Assembly: GCA_947623775.1 (NCBI GenBank)
Contig: CANQHL010000008.1
Span: 1 to 26,388, forward strand
Reading direction: 5' to 3'
Source of the DNA: an uncultured Clostridia bacterium
GTDB lineage: Bacteria > Bacillota > Clostridia > Christensenellales > UBA1242
DNA length: 26,388 nt
Position 1 is the stretch's first letter. The number at the start of each line of letters is the position of its first letter. Below, in pieces: positions 6,161 through 13,202 of this stretch. Below the pieces are notes generated by a model. That model was not told where the DNA came from. It made no database searches and saw only the letters and a list, made by a program, of their open reading frames with translations. The position numbers and the translations under genes were made by a program.

Positions 6161-7657
6161 ATGAAAAAACGATTTTTAAAAATATTTTCTATGGTATTTT
6201 GCGTAGCACTTTTTCTGACGGGTTGTGCTACGGTTTCTCATCCGCTTGATGGCAACGGCAACAAGATAGAGTATGAGGATATTCATTACAATCAAGGACA
6301 AGTTCTTAAGATTGGTGACTATCTGTACTTTGGAAATGGTTATGTTGCGTCTGACGGAAGTGACTTTGATTATGATGATTCAACAGAGTACACTTTCTTG
6401 TCAAGAATAAACACAAGTGAAAGATTGAAATTTGATGAAAGCGTTTCAAGCAGCAAGTGGGCAACAACAACTCCAAATGGCGTTGAAGTGGTAAATGATG
6501 ATAAAGTGTTTGGTTCTCAATTGCAAAATATGTTTGCACTTGGTGAATATATATACTTTGCAGCACCAAATGAACACAAAACAAAAGATATGGAAAGTGA
6601 TTATACAAAAGTTTCTCTTTTCAGAATGAAATTTGATGGAAGCAAAGTTAAAGAACTTGTAAAAAACACAGCATTTTCAATTGGCAGCACAGGAAAGTTG
6701 ACTGTTCAAAAGGGCAATGATGGAAATTATTATTACATTATTGTAGAAGAGGGTGAAAACAGCACATTTACAATAAAATCATTAAAAATAGGCAACAAAA
6801 TAGGTGAAATCAACACACTTGCCGAAAATGTAACATCTTACGCAATTGCAGATGAAAATTCCACTCAAAAGAATGTTTTATTTACAGTTGCTGACGAGGA
6901 TAGAGCAATGGCAACACAAATAATCAAGGCTGTTGATTTTGAGGGCGGCGAGCCTGTTGAAATTGATAGAGGACTTGCATCTTCAACAACAAAATTTGTA
7001 GGCAGAGCAGGAGATGTTGTTTTCTACTACTACAAACATCAAGCAACCGCAAAAGATGCGATATATTTCAAACATATGGAAGAAAGTGATTATCCAATGT
7101 TTGAGTATGAGAATGAAAAAGATGGATACAAACCTCAAAATGGTGAAACTTCAATAAAAGATGAACATTTTTCGCCGGCAGATAGCCAATTCTTTTACAG
7201 TGCAACAACCATATCTCAACTACAACAAATTTCAAATGGTTACATTTTCAAAACTGAAGGCGGAGCGCTTATGTATAGCGAACTCGGCAAAGGAACAAAA
7301 TGTATATTTTCAGACACAGAATTCACTGATTTATTATTTACTGAAAATGATTATGTGTATGTATCAAATGCAACATCGATAAAAAGAGCAAGCGTTGATT
7401 ATTCGGACAGTAAAGAGGAAATCATAACAGTAACAGACATGGTAAGTGGAAAGTGCGGCTATGATGGACAATATATTTACTTTTACAGTAAAATAGAAAA
7501 ACCTGAGGAAGAGGAAGAAGATGAGAGCGAAGTTGTTGACGGCAAAAAGGAAGAAGTGATTGACAATTACTATATGCACCGAGTTGACAAAAATGGTAAT
7601 CTTCAATTGCTTGGTGAAACTTTGACACAATGGGTTGAGGTTTCTGAAGAAGAATAA
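6161..7657 (+). CDS. Predicted lipoprotein, beta-propeller-like
   Basis: 498 aa. A lipoprotein signal is clear: MKKRF, a hydrophobic core and the lipobox LTGC at about 19-22, so the mature protein should be lipid-anchored on the outer face of the membrane. The rest is rich in short beta-strand repeats of the type YIYFA...LFRMKFDGSKVKEL, YYYIIVEEGE..TIKSLKIG and YIFKTEGGALMYSELGKG, resembling the WD40-like/DUF5050-type propeller lipoproteins of Clostridia. An acidic linker (PEEEEEDESEVVDGKKEEV, about 448-466) interrupts the last blade. Function is unknown; ligand binding or envelope sensing is inferred. Single gene with its own promoter and terminator. Confidence 0.8.
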   Translation: MKKRFLKIFSMVFCVALFLTGCATVSHPLDGNGNKIEYEDIHYNQGQVLKIGDYLYFGNGYVASDGSDFDYDDSTEYTFLSRINTSERLKFDESVSSSKWATTTPNGVEVVNDDKVFGSQLQNMFALGEYIYFAAPNEHKTKDMESDYTKVSLFRMKFDGSKVKELVKNTAFSIGSTGKLTVQKGNDGNYYYIIVEEGENSTFTIKSLKIGNKIGEINTLAENVTSYAIADENSTQKNVLFTVADEDRAMATQIIKAVDFEGGEPVEIDRGLASSTTKFVGRAGDVVFYYYKHQATAKDAIYFKHMEESDYPMFEYENEKDGYKPQNGETSIKDEHFSPADSQFFYSATTISQLQQISNGYIFKTEGGALMYSELGKGTKCIFSDTEFTDLLFTENDYVYVSNATSIKRASVDYSDSKEEIITVTDMVSGKCGYDGQYIYFYSKIEKPEEEEEDESEVVDGKKEEVIDNYYMHRVDKNGNLQLLGETLTQWVEVSEEE

Positions 7658-7696
7658 AAGCAGGGTGTTTCTTCAACATAAACAATTTCCTACACT

Positions 7697-7727
7697 AAGA
7701 GTTTGACAACGTCAAACTCTTTTTTTG
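7697..7727 (+). terminator. Terminator after the lipoprotein gene
   Basis: Perfect stem AGAGTTTGAC (7698-7707) / GTCAAACTCT (7711-7720), loop AAC, then seven T. Confidence 0.93.
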
Positions 7728-7783
7728 TTGAAAAATAGAACCAAGAAAAAAATAAAATTTGGCATAATTAAGAGGATTTTTGG

Positions 7784-7816
7784 TGACGAAAAAATCATTT
7801 TTTACAAATTCCGACA
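7784..7816. promoter_or_regulatory. Two 0A-box-like heptamers upstream of the Spo0A homologue
   Basis: TGACGAA at 7784-7790 (plus) and TGTCGGA on the minus strand at 7816-7810 each match the Bacillus 0A box TGTCGAA at six of seven positions. They lie in the 205-base spacer ahead of spo0A, where autoregulatory boxes occur in B. subtilis. In AT-rich DNA such partial matches can arise by chance. No convincing sigma-A or sigma-H promoter could be placed in this spacer. Confidence 0.25.
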
Positions 7817-7932
7817 AATAAAGACAATACTCGTCAAAAAATTGAACTCGTTATGCTTTTTTTTAAGAAATTTATGTGTTATCTTTTATATATCAATGAT
7901 GCAAAAGCGTCTTGGCGTAAAGGAGATATAAA

Positions 7933-8688
7933 ATGGATATACCAAAAAGAAAAATTAAATTGTATTTAGCAGATGCAGAAATCGAAGAGTTGAAAAAGAT
8001 TGAAAACTACTTTTTGACTAAAAGCGATGAATTCGAGGTGGTCGGTAAAAACAAAGACGGACTAGAAGTAATCAAAGAGGTATGTGAACTAAAACCTGAT
8101 TTTGTGATAAGTGAAGTGCTTTTGACAAGTGCTGATGGGTTTAAAGTTGTTGAAAGCATAAAAAAGGAAATGGGCACATCAATGCCAAAATTTATTTTCG
8201 TTTCCAACCTATCACATGCAGGATTTATTTCAAAAGCGATGAAAGAGGGAGTAAGTTACTTTATGGTTAAGCCTATTTCTTATGAAAACCTCGAAGAAAG
8301 GATAAGAGATTTGACAAGCCCTGCAATTGTGACAGACAAAGACAAGGCACTTGACGAAAAAATTTCCAACATATTTATAAGTATAGGCATTCCTGCACAT
8401 ATAAAAGGTTATCAATTTTTGCGTGAGGCGGTAAAACTTGCTGTAAATGATCCTGATATAATTGCTTCAATAACAAAACGCCTTTATCCTGCGATTGCAG
8501 AAAAGTTTTCCACAAGTTCTTCTAAGGTTGAAAGAGGCATGCGTCACGCCATTGAAGTTGCGTGGAACAGGGGCAAAATCGAGAATATCAACAATTTGTT
8601 TGGGTTGCAAATCTACGGAGCAAATGATAAGCCTACAAATGGTGAATTGATTGCTTTGATTGCAGATAAAATGATAATGGAGGGGTAG
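7933..8688 (+). CDS. spo0A: Spo0A-family sporulation master regulator with degenerate receiver
   Basis: 251 aa. The C-terminal DNA-binding domain is an unmistakable Spo0A effector: IGIPAHIKGYQFLREAV, then ITKRLYPAIAEKFSTSSSKVERGMRHAIEVAWNRG and a final KPTNGELIALIADK. The N-terminal receiver (about 8-128) is odd. Against Bacillus Spo0A, the phosphorylated Asp of DIIMP is Glu61 (SEVLLT), the following Met-Pro is lost, and the second Asp of the acidic pair is Ala (ADA at 13-15). The switch Ser (FVSN) and the Lys of VKP are kept. It may therefore act without phosphorylation, with Glu mimicking phospho-Asp. It has AAGGAG seven bases before ATG and is monocistronic with a strong terminator. Spo0A controls entry into sporulation and stationary-phase gene expression. 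Confidence 0.93.
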   Translation: MDIPKRKIKLYLADAEIEELKKIENYFLTKSDEFEVVGKNKDGLEVIKEVCELKPDFVISEVLLTSADGFKVVESIKKEMGTSMPKFIFVSNLSHAGFISKAMKEGVSYFMVKPISYENLEERIRDLTSPAIVTDKDKALDEKISNIFISIGIPAHIKGYQFLREAVKLAVNDPDIIASITKRLYPAIAEKFSTSSSKVERGMRHAIEVAWNRGKIENINNLFGLQIYGANDKPTNGELIALIADKMIMEG

Positions 8689-8705
8689 AAACCTCTCCAT
8701 TTTTT
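8677..8705 (+). terminator. Terminator after spo0A, overlapping its stop
   Basis: ATGGAGGGGT (8677-8686) pairs with ACCTCTCCAT (8691-8700) around AGAA, followed by six T. The 5' arm includes the last codons of spo0A. It separates spo0A from the convergent ttcA-like gene. Confidence 0.88.
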
Positions 8706-8706
8706 A

Positions 8707-9531
8707 TTAAAATTCATCATTAAAATTGTGAACTGAACCTGATTTATCTTTGTAGGATATAATTGTTGACAGATTGACATTTGTGCTGCTTTTATAAATA
8801 TTGCCCTCAATCATTGGGTTATCTTTGGCAAGTTCGGCAATAATTTTTTTTGTGAAAAGACGCTTGGAATTGCTTTCATTTTCATTTTTATAGTTTTGCT
8901 CGGTAAATTTGCAGGCGCATTGAAGGAAGGTCAAATCATTATAATTTCTCCAATGAATAATATCTTTTTCCCTTATATAATACATTGGACGAATAAGTTG
9001 CATTCCCTCAAAATTTTTGCTTTTGATTTTAGGCATCATTGTCTGAAATTGCCCGCTAAACAGCATTCCCATTAGTATTGTTTCAATCACGTCGTCAAAG
9101 TGGTGGCCAAGAGCAATTTTGTTGCATCCAAGTAGTTTTGCCTTGCTATATAACCAGCCTCTTCGCATTCTAGCACAAATGTAGCATGGTGATTTTTCTA
9201 TATGTAGCACATTTTCAAATATGTCTGAAGAGAAGATGGTCAAAGGTATATTCATCATTTTTGCGTTGTTTTCTATTAAATCTCTGTTTATTTTATTGTA
9301 TCCGGGATCCATCGAAAGAAAAACAAGTTCAAAATCAAATTTATTGTGCCTTTTTAGTTCTTGAAACAATTTTGCCATTAAAAAACTATCTTTGCCGCCC
9401 GATATGCAAACAGCAATTTTGTCGTTTGGTTCAATTAGCGAAAAATCGTTTAACGCCTTGCAAAATTTTGTAAACAATTCTTTATGAAATTTTTTTCTTA
9501 TGCTTTCTTCAATATCCTTAACGTCTTTCAT
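8707..9531 (-). CDS. TtcA-like tRNA 2-thiolation protein (PP-loop ATPase)
   Basis: 274 aa. The ATP pyrophosphatase PP-loop is SGGKDS (44-49). The Fe-S ligands expected for TtcA are seen as CYIC (Cys116, Cys119) and a later cysteine pair QCACK (Cys205/Cys207), and LGHHFDDVIET (about 141-151) is the conserved adenylation-site motif. Family members activate C32 of tRNA for thiolation using a [4Fe-4S] cluster; related paralogues act on other positions, so the exact tRNA target is inferred. The last 60 residues are variable. CGGAGAA precedes the ATG, and a TTGTCT/TATAAT promoter lies upstream. Divergent from the nucleoside phosphorylase. Confidence 0.85.
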   Translation of the reverse strand: MKDVKDIEESIRKKFHKELFTKFCKALNDFSLIEPNDKIAVCISGGKDSFLMAKLFQELKRHNKFDFELVFLSMDPGYNKINRDLIENNAKMMNIPLTIFSSDIFENVLHIEKSPCYICARMRRGWLYSKAKLLGCNKIALGHHFDDVIETILMGMLFSGQFQTMMPKIKSKNFEGMQLIRPMYYIREKDIIHWRNYNDLTFLQCACKFTEQNYKNENESNSKRLFTKKIIAELAKDNPMIEGNIYKSSTNVNLSTIISYKDKSGSVHNFNDEF

Positions 9532-9549
9532 AATTATTCTCCGGAATTT

Positions 9550-9579
9550 ATTATATCATATTTTTATCTGCTTAGACAA
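9550..9579 (-). promoter_or_regulatory. Promoter of the ttcA-like gene
   Basis: Minus strand TTGTCT (9579-9574), 18-base spacer, TATAAT (9555-9550). Confidence 0.65.
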
Positions 9580-9596
9580 GGCAATAAGAAATTTTG

Positions 9597-9625
9597 TTGC
9601 AAAATGGCACGTTAAATGGTATAAT
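9597..9625 (+). promoter_or_regulatory. Promoter of the nucleoside phosphorylase gene
   Basis: TTGCAA (9597-9602), 17-base spacer, TATAAT (9620-9625), back to back with the divergent ttcA promoter. Confidence 0.7.
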
Positions 9626-9647
9626 AATTTGATGGAGGATACAAAAG

Positions 9648-10421
9648 ATGATATTACAGGAATTTGATGATAGCAAAGAGGCGGTTATAAATCCAAGTTT
9701 TTTCAATAAAAAAATTGAAGATTTTCCAAAAACGGCGGTATCTTTTTTCTCGCACGATTTGATGAAAGAATTTTTAAGGGTTTTTAAGCCAAGCACAATT
9801 GCAAAAATAAAAGGTGAGGCTTTTGACTATTATGTTTACAGGGTAAACTATAGCGGGTGCGACTTGGCGGTTTATCAATCTCCTGTTGGAGCACCGGCGT
9901 GTGCAATGAATTTTGAAGATGTTGTGGCACTTGGGGCGAAAAATTTTCTTTTAGTGGGATGTTGTGGTTGTCTTGATAGTGAGATGGAGGATTGCTCAAT
10001 AATAATTCCTACAAGTGCAATTCGTGACGAGGGGACAAGTTATCACTATATGGAAGAAAGTGAAGAAGTGCAAATAGATGAAAAATGTGTTGAAATTTTG
10101 GAAAATGTAATGAGGGAAAAGCGCATAAAATACACCAAATGCAAAACATGGACGACTGACGCCTTTTACAGGGAAACTAAGTCAAAACTTGCTGCAAGGG
10201 TGAAAATGGGGGCAAAAACAGTTGATATGGAATGTTCTGCAATGGTGGCTGTTTCAAAGTTCCGAGGCGTCAATTTTGCTCAAATTTTTTATGGTGCCGA
10301 CAATCTTGGTGATGAGGAATATGATCCGCGAAGTTTAATGAAAGAAAATATGCTAGACAGTAAATATCGCATAATTCCTTTAGCACTTGAATGCGGTGTA
10401 AAATTAAACGAAAAATTGTAA
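9648..10421 (+). CDS. Nucleoside phosphorylase (PNP/UDP family)
   Basis: 257 aa, close to uridine phosphorylase length. Visible motifs: SPVGAPACAMNFEDVVALGAKNFLLVGCCGCL (phosphate and base region), IIIPTSAIRDEGTSYHYM (typical of uridine-phosphorylase-like enzymes), TTDAFYRET and VDMECSAMVAV (ribose-binding M-E). Catalyses phosphorolysis of a nucleoside to base and ribose-1-phosphate in cytosolic salvage; pyrimidine versus purine preference cannot be settled by eye, though RDEGTSYHY leans to the uridine type. GGAGG precedes ATG 9648. Followed by a weak terminator. Confidence 0.9.
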   Translation: MILQEFDDSKEAVINPSFFNKKIEDFPKTAVSFFSHDLMKEFLRVFKPSTIAKIKGEAFDYYVYRVNYSGCDLAVYQSPVGAPACAMNFEDVVALGAKNFLLVGCCGCLDSEMEDCSIIIPTSAIRDEGTSYHYMEESEEVQIDEKCVEILENVMREKRIKYTKCKTWTTDAFYRETKSKLAARVKMGAKTVDMECSAMVAVSKFRGVNFAQIFYGADNLGDEEYDPRSLMKENMLDSKYRIIPLALECGVKLNEKL

Positions 10422-10485
10422 TTGCGGACAGAACACAAGAATTTATTATATAAAGCAGACTATAAGTATAAAAACATTTGCGTAT

Positions 10486-10518
10486 AAAAGGGGAAAATCT
10501 TTTAAATATGCCCCTTTT
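10486..10518 (+). terminator. Weak terminator after the nucleoside phosphorylase
   Basis: AAAAGGGG (10486-10493) pairs with CCCCTTTT (10511-10518) around a 17-base AT-rich loop; only four T follow. It overlaps the next promoter. Confidence 0.5.
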
Positions 10519-10543
10519 CAAATTGATAATTGTGTGCTATAAT
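10515..10543 (+). promoter_or_regulatory. Extended -10 promoter of the HExxH protein gene
   Basis: TGC directly before TATAAT (10538-10543) gives an extended -10; the -35 TTTTCA at 17 bases is poor. Confidence 0.6.
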
Positions 10544-10564
10544 ATTATTGCAAAGGGGAGAAAA

Positions 10565-12439
10565 ATGGAAAATCCTATTTTGATTGATTTGGTTAAAAAT
10601 TTACAGAAAGTTATCACAGAAGACAAAATTGATGATGATGTGTATTTTGAAATCGCAAAACAGGCTTGCAATGATTATGCTGAAATTTATCTGAAACCAT
10701 TTATTGCAGGGACAAAGGATAAACTTGTTCCTCTTAAATTTGAGAGAGGCAGTAAAAAAGCATTATCATCGGCAGAAGAGGTGGCAAATTATGATCCGGC
10801 AACCAAGACGATAACGATAAATATGGGATATATCACTGATGGCGAAAACAACATTGAAAAGTTTGTACGTTTGCTTGCTGTTATGCGTTCTGTTGGCCAT
10901 GAATATGAACATAGTTTTCAACATCAGTACACATATTACAATCTTTTGAACAGACAAAGTAAAGTATATGGCAGGCAACGTGCGTTTACATCACATGAAA
11001 ACATAACCAAAAGTGAAATTTATAAAGATGTTATAGGTTCAAGGGCGGAAGAAATAGCCGATGATTTTTTGCATAATCCATACAGCAAAGAGCAAATAAA
11101 AATAATGTTGGATTTCTTTAAAGGGTTGAAAAAAGATATGAGCACAATAATCAGTGATGAGGAAAGTGCTGAAGATGTATGTGCTTATGCTGTATATTTC
11201 AAAAGGGCAGTTGAAGAAGATGCCAGGAAAAAGGAAATTCAAATATTTAAGAAATTTATAAATGATATAAAGCAAATTTCATCATTAAATCCGAAATTTG
11301 TTGAAATAATGGGTTTAGCACTACAAAGTGAAGAGTTGCGTGAAGATCAAGAACAGCAGAGAAACACTCCGATTGCAGAGAAAATAAACAAACTGATGGA
11401 CAATATTTCAGAAAAAGATTTTGTTGCGTTTGCAAAAATTTTGCAAAATGAAAATTTGATAAGCATGAAAGAATCACACTTATTCACAAATCCTCAGGAT
11501 TCCTACGCTGATTTCTTTGTGAAACAAAAAATTCTTGCCGAAGCATTCCGATTTATTTTCTTAAAAAAGACAAATGCAACACAGGTCTGGGGTGATTATA
11601 AGTTGCTAAACAGTGTCAGACTTGCATTTTTAAAGCACGGGCTTGGGGCTGCTGTAGCACTTGTCGAGCAAGAGGATTTTACAAAACATATGCCTGTCGA
11701 GTTGCAAAGCCGATTTAGGGATAATTATTATTTGATGTTGAGAGACCAACCTATAACAATGTTTTCATTCGATAAAATTGATGTTTTAAGTGATGAGCAA
11801 AAACTTAGCGTGCTGGACACATTTATTAAGCAAGGGAAATATAACTTTGCAAATTCATTTATACAATCATTTGATAATGTAAACCGCTTCTTAAGAACAG
11901 AAGATATAGATGTGGAAGAAAAACTTAAAAAATTGAAGCAGGAAGGTGACTCGCTTGCCGAATGGGAATACATGGAATACATTGCACCTGTGGAAAGATT
12001 TAATATTTTAGGTACAATTGATAAGAGATTGCAATTTCTTGAAAGCGAACAAAAAGCAGGAAGGCTTTGCTATGATGATATAGATGAAATGATTGGTATG
12101 CTTGCAACTCTTTGTGATAGTGCGTGCGTGCCATATTATAAGGAAAATGCAGTTTTCTCTGAGGAAGATGAAAAATCCGAAGTTGCTCGAAAACTTTATT
12201 CACTTTATAAAAAGGCGGAAGAAATAGGATATGAAAAGGTGCGTGAATTGTCGGGTCGCACACCACTTCCGGACGAATATCGTTATGCACATAGTGCAGA
12301 CAGAGAAAATTATCTTTTAAAAGGTAGAGCAAAAGAAAAGAGAATAGAAAAAGTTTATGGCAAAAATGAGCTTGCAAGAATTCAACGGGAAAACAACATT
12401 GAGAAAAAATATGATACAGCAAATGAATATATGATGTAA
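10565..12439 (+). CDS. Unknown protein with HExxH zinc-protease-like motif
   Basis: 624 aa from ATG 10565; no signal peptide or membrane segment. The only motif I recognise is SVGHEYEHSFQH (His112, Glu113, His116), a HExxH site of zincin type, with a possible third ligand in SRAEEIADDF (about 159-167), 46-50 residues on, a spacing seen in gluzincins. The rest is charged and helical and ends in a lysine/arginine-rich tail (EKRIEKVYGKNELARIQREN). The frame stays open upstream to a TTG at 10478, but an AAGGGGAG ribosome binding site and the promoter at 10515-10543 fix the start at 10565. It lies 23 bases ahead of the phosphoribosyltransferase, so they form an operon. A peptidase role is inferred from the motif only. 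Confidence 0.75.
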   Translation: MENPILIDLVKNLQKVITEDKIDDDVYFEIAKQACNDYAEIYLKPFIAGTKDKLVPLKFERGSKKALSSAEEVANYDPATKTITINMGYITDGENNIEKFVRLLAVMRSVGHEYEHSFQHQYTYYNLLNRQSKVYGRQRAFTSHENITKSEIYKDVIGSRAEEIADDFLHNPYSKEQIKIMLDFFKGLKKDMSTIISDEESAEDVCAYAVYFKRAVEEDARKKEIQIFKKFINDIKQISSLNPKFVEIMGLALQSEELREDQEQQRNTPIAEKINKLMDNISEKDFVAFAKILQNENLISMKESHLFTNPQDSYADFFVKQKILAEAFRFIFLKKTNATQVWGDYKLLNSVRLAFLKHGLGAAVALVEQEDFTKHMPVELQSRFRDNYYLMLRDQPITMFSFDKIDVLSDEQKLSVLDTFIKQGKYNFANSFIQSFDNVNRFLRTEDIDVEEKLKKLKQEGDSLAEWEYMEYIAPVERFNILGTIDKRLQFLESEQKAGRLCYDDIDEMIGMLATLCDSACVPYYKENAVFSEEDEKSEVARKLYSLYKKAEEIGYEKVRELSGRTPLPDEYRYAHSADRENYLLKGRAKEKRIEKVYGKNELARIQRENNIEKKYDTANEYMM

Positions 12440-12462
12440 CGCAAGAAGATGTGGAGGATAAT

Positions 12463-13047
12463 GTGCAAGAAAGATTAAGAATGGTGAGTTATGAAGAGTT
12501 TGACCATATTGTAAAAGAGTTGTGCAAAGAAGTAAAATCCTTTCTTGATGAAAACGATGTAAGAGTTGATTATGTTGTTCCGCTTCTTAGAAGTGGGGCT
12601 GTGCCTGCGGTGTTTATTGCCAATGAACTAAATATAGTCAAATTTTTGCCTATTCAAGTTAAACATATATCCTATCAAAGCGGAGATAAAATTGAAATCA
12701 TATTTGACCCATTGGAAAGTGTGAAAATCAAAAAAAATAATCCGGTTTTTTTGGTGGTTGAGGGGACACATTATACGGGAACAAGCGTTAAGATATGTAT
12801 TGAAAGGCTTTTGCAAGCCTATCCAGATGCGCGGATTTTGTATGTTTGCCTATTTAAGGAATATTCAAGCCAAAATTTCAATGATGTTACGATATTTGAA
12901 ATGGCGGGCAAAATTTATGGCAGCACTATGGAGGAGAATAAATGTAAAGAACTAAACATAGATGCTTATGGTCCTGTGTATCCATGGGAAAATATGGAAG
13001 ATCAAATAAATCATCCAGATGATAATGAAAAAAATATTTTCTTTTAA
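12463..13047 (+). CDS. Phosphoribosyltransferase-like protein
   Basis: 194 aa from GTG 12463. It has the type I PRTase pattern: VDYVVPLLRSGAVPAVFIANEL near the N terminus and a PRPP-loop NPVFLVVEGTHYTGTSVK. In the loop the usual acidic pair (D/E-D) reads Glu-Gly, so one conserved acid is missing, while T-G-T-S is intact. Closest in look to hypoxanthine/xanthine-type enzymes, but the substrate is uncertain and regulatory PRTase-like proteins exist. The frame opens at GTG 12451, but that codon overlaps the GGAGG ribosome binding site (12453-12457), so 12463 is preferred; ATG 12481 is another option. Co-transcribed with the preceding HExxH protein. Confidence 0.7.
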   Translation: MQERLRMVSYEEFDHIVKELCKEVKSFLDENDVRVDYVVPLLRSGAVPAVFIANELNIVKFLPIQVKHISYQSGDKIEIIFDPLESVKIKKNNPVFLVVEGTHYTGTSVKICIERLLQAYPDARILYVCLFKEYSSQNFNDVTIFEMAGKIYGSTMEENKCKELNIDAYGPVYPWENMEDQINHPDDNEKNIFF

Positions 13048-13058
13048 AGAATTATATT

Positions 13059-13138
13059 AAAAAAACGGCATAAATGTGATGGACCTCGAAACTGGCGGCC
13101 CATGAGACACATTTCAAAAAATGCCGTTTTTTTTGTTA
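13059..13138. terminator. Long interrupted hairpin, bidirectional terminator
   Basis: AAAAAAACGGCAT (13059-13071) pairs with ATGCCGTTTTTTT (13121-13133); then AAATGTG (13072-13078) with CACATTT (13108-13114); then ATGGACC (13079-13085) with GGCCCAT (13097-13103, one mismatch), loop TCGAAACTGGC. One-sided bulges CAAAAA and GAGA lie on the 3' side. T runs on both strands suit the convergent genes. It is larger and more structured than needed for termination. Confidence 0.8.
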
Positions 13139-13202
13139 ATTTTATAAAATTTTAGTTGTTTTTTGCATAATTTTTAAAAATTTTGCTGATTTTATGAATT
13201 TT

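Noticed and set aside
7725..7931. Plus-strand open frame of 68 codons between the lipoprotein terminator and spo0A
   Set aside because: No ribosome binding site, starts inside a terminator T run, and composition is that of AT-rich spacer DNA.
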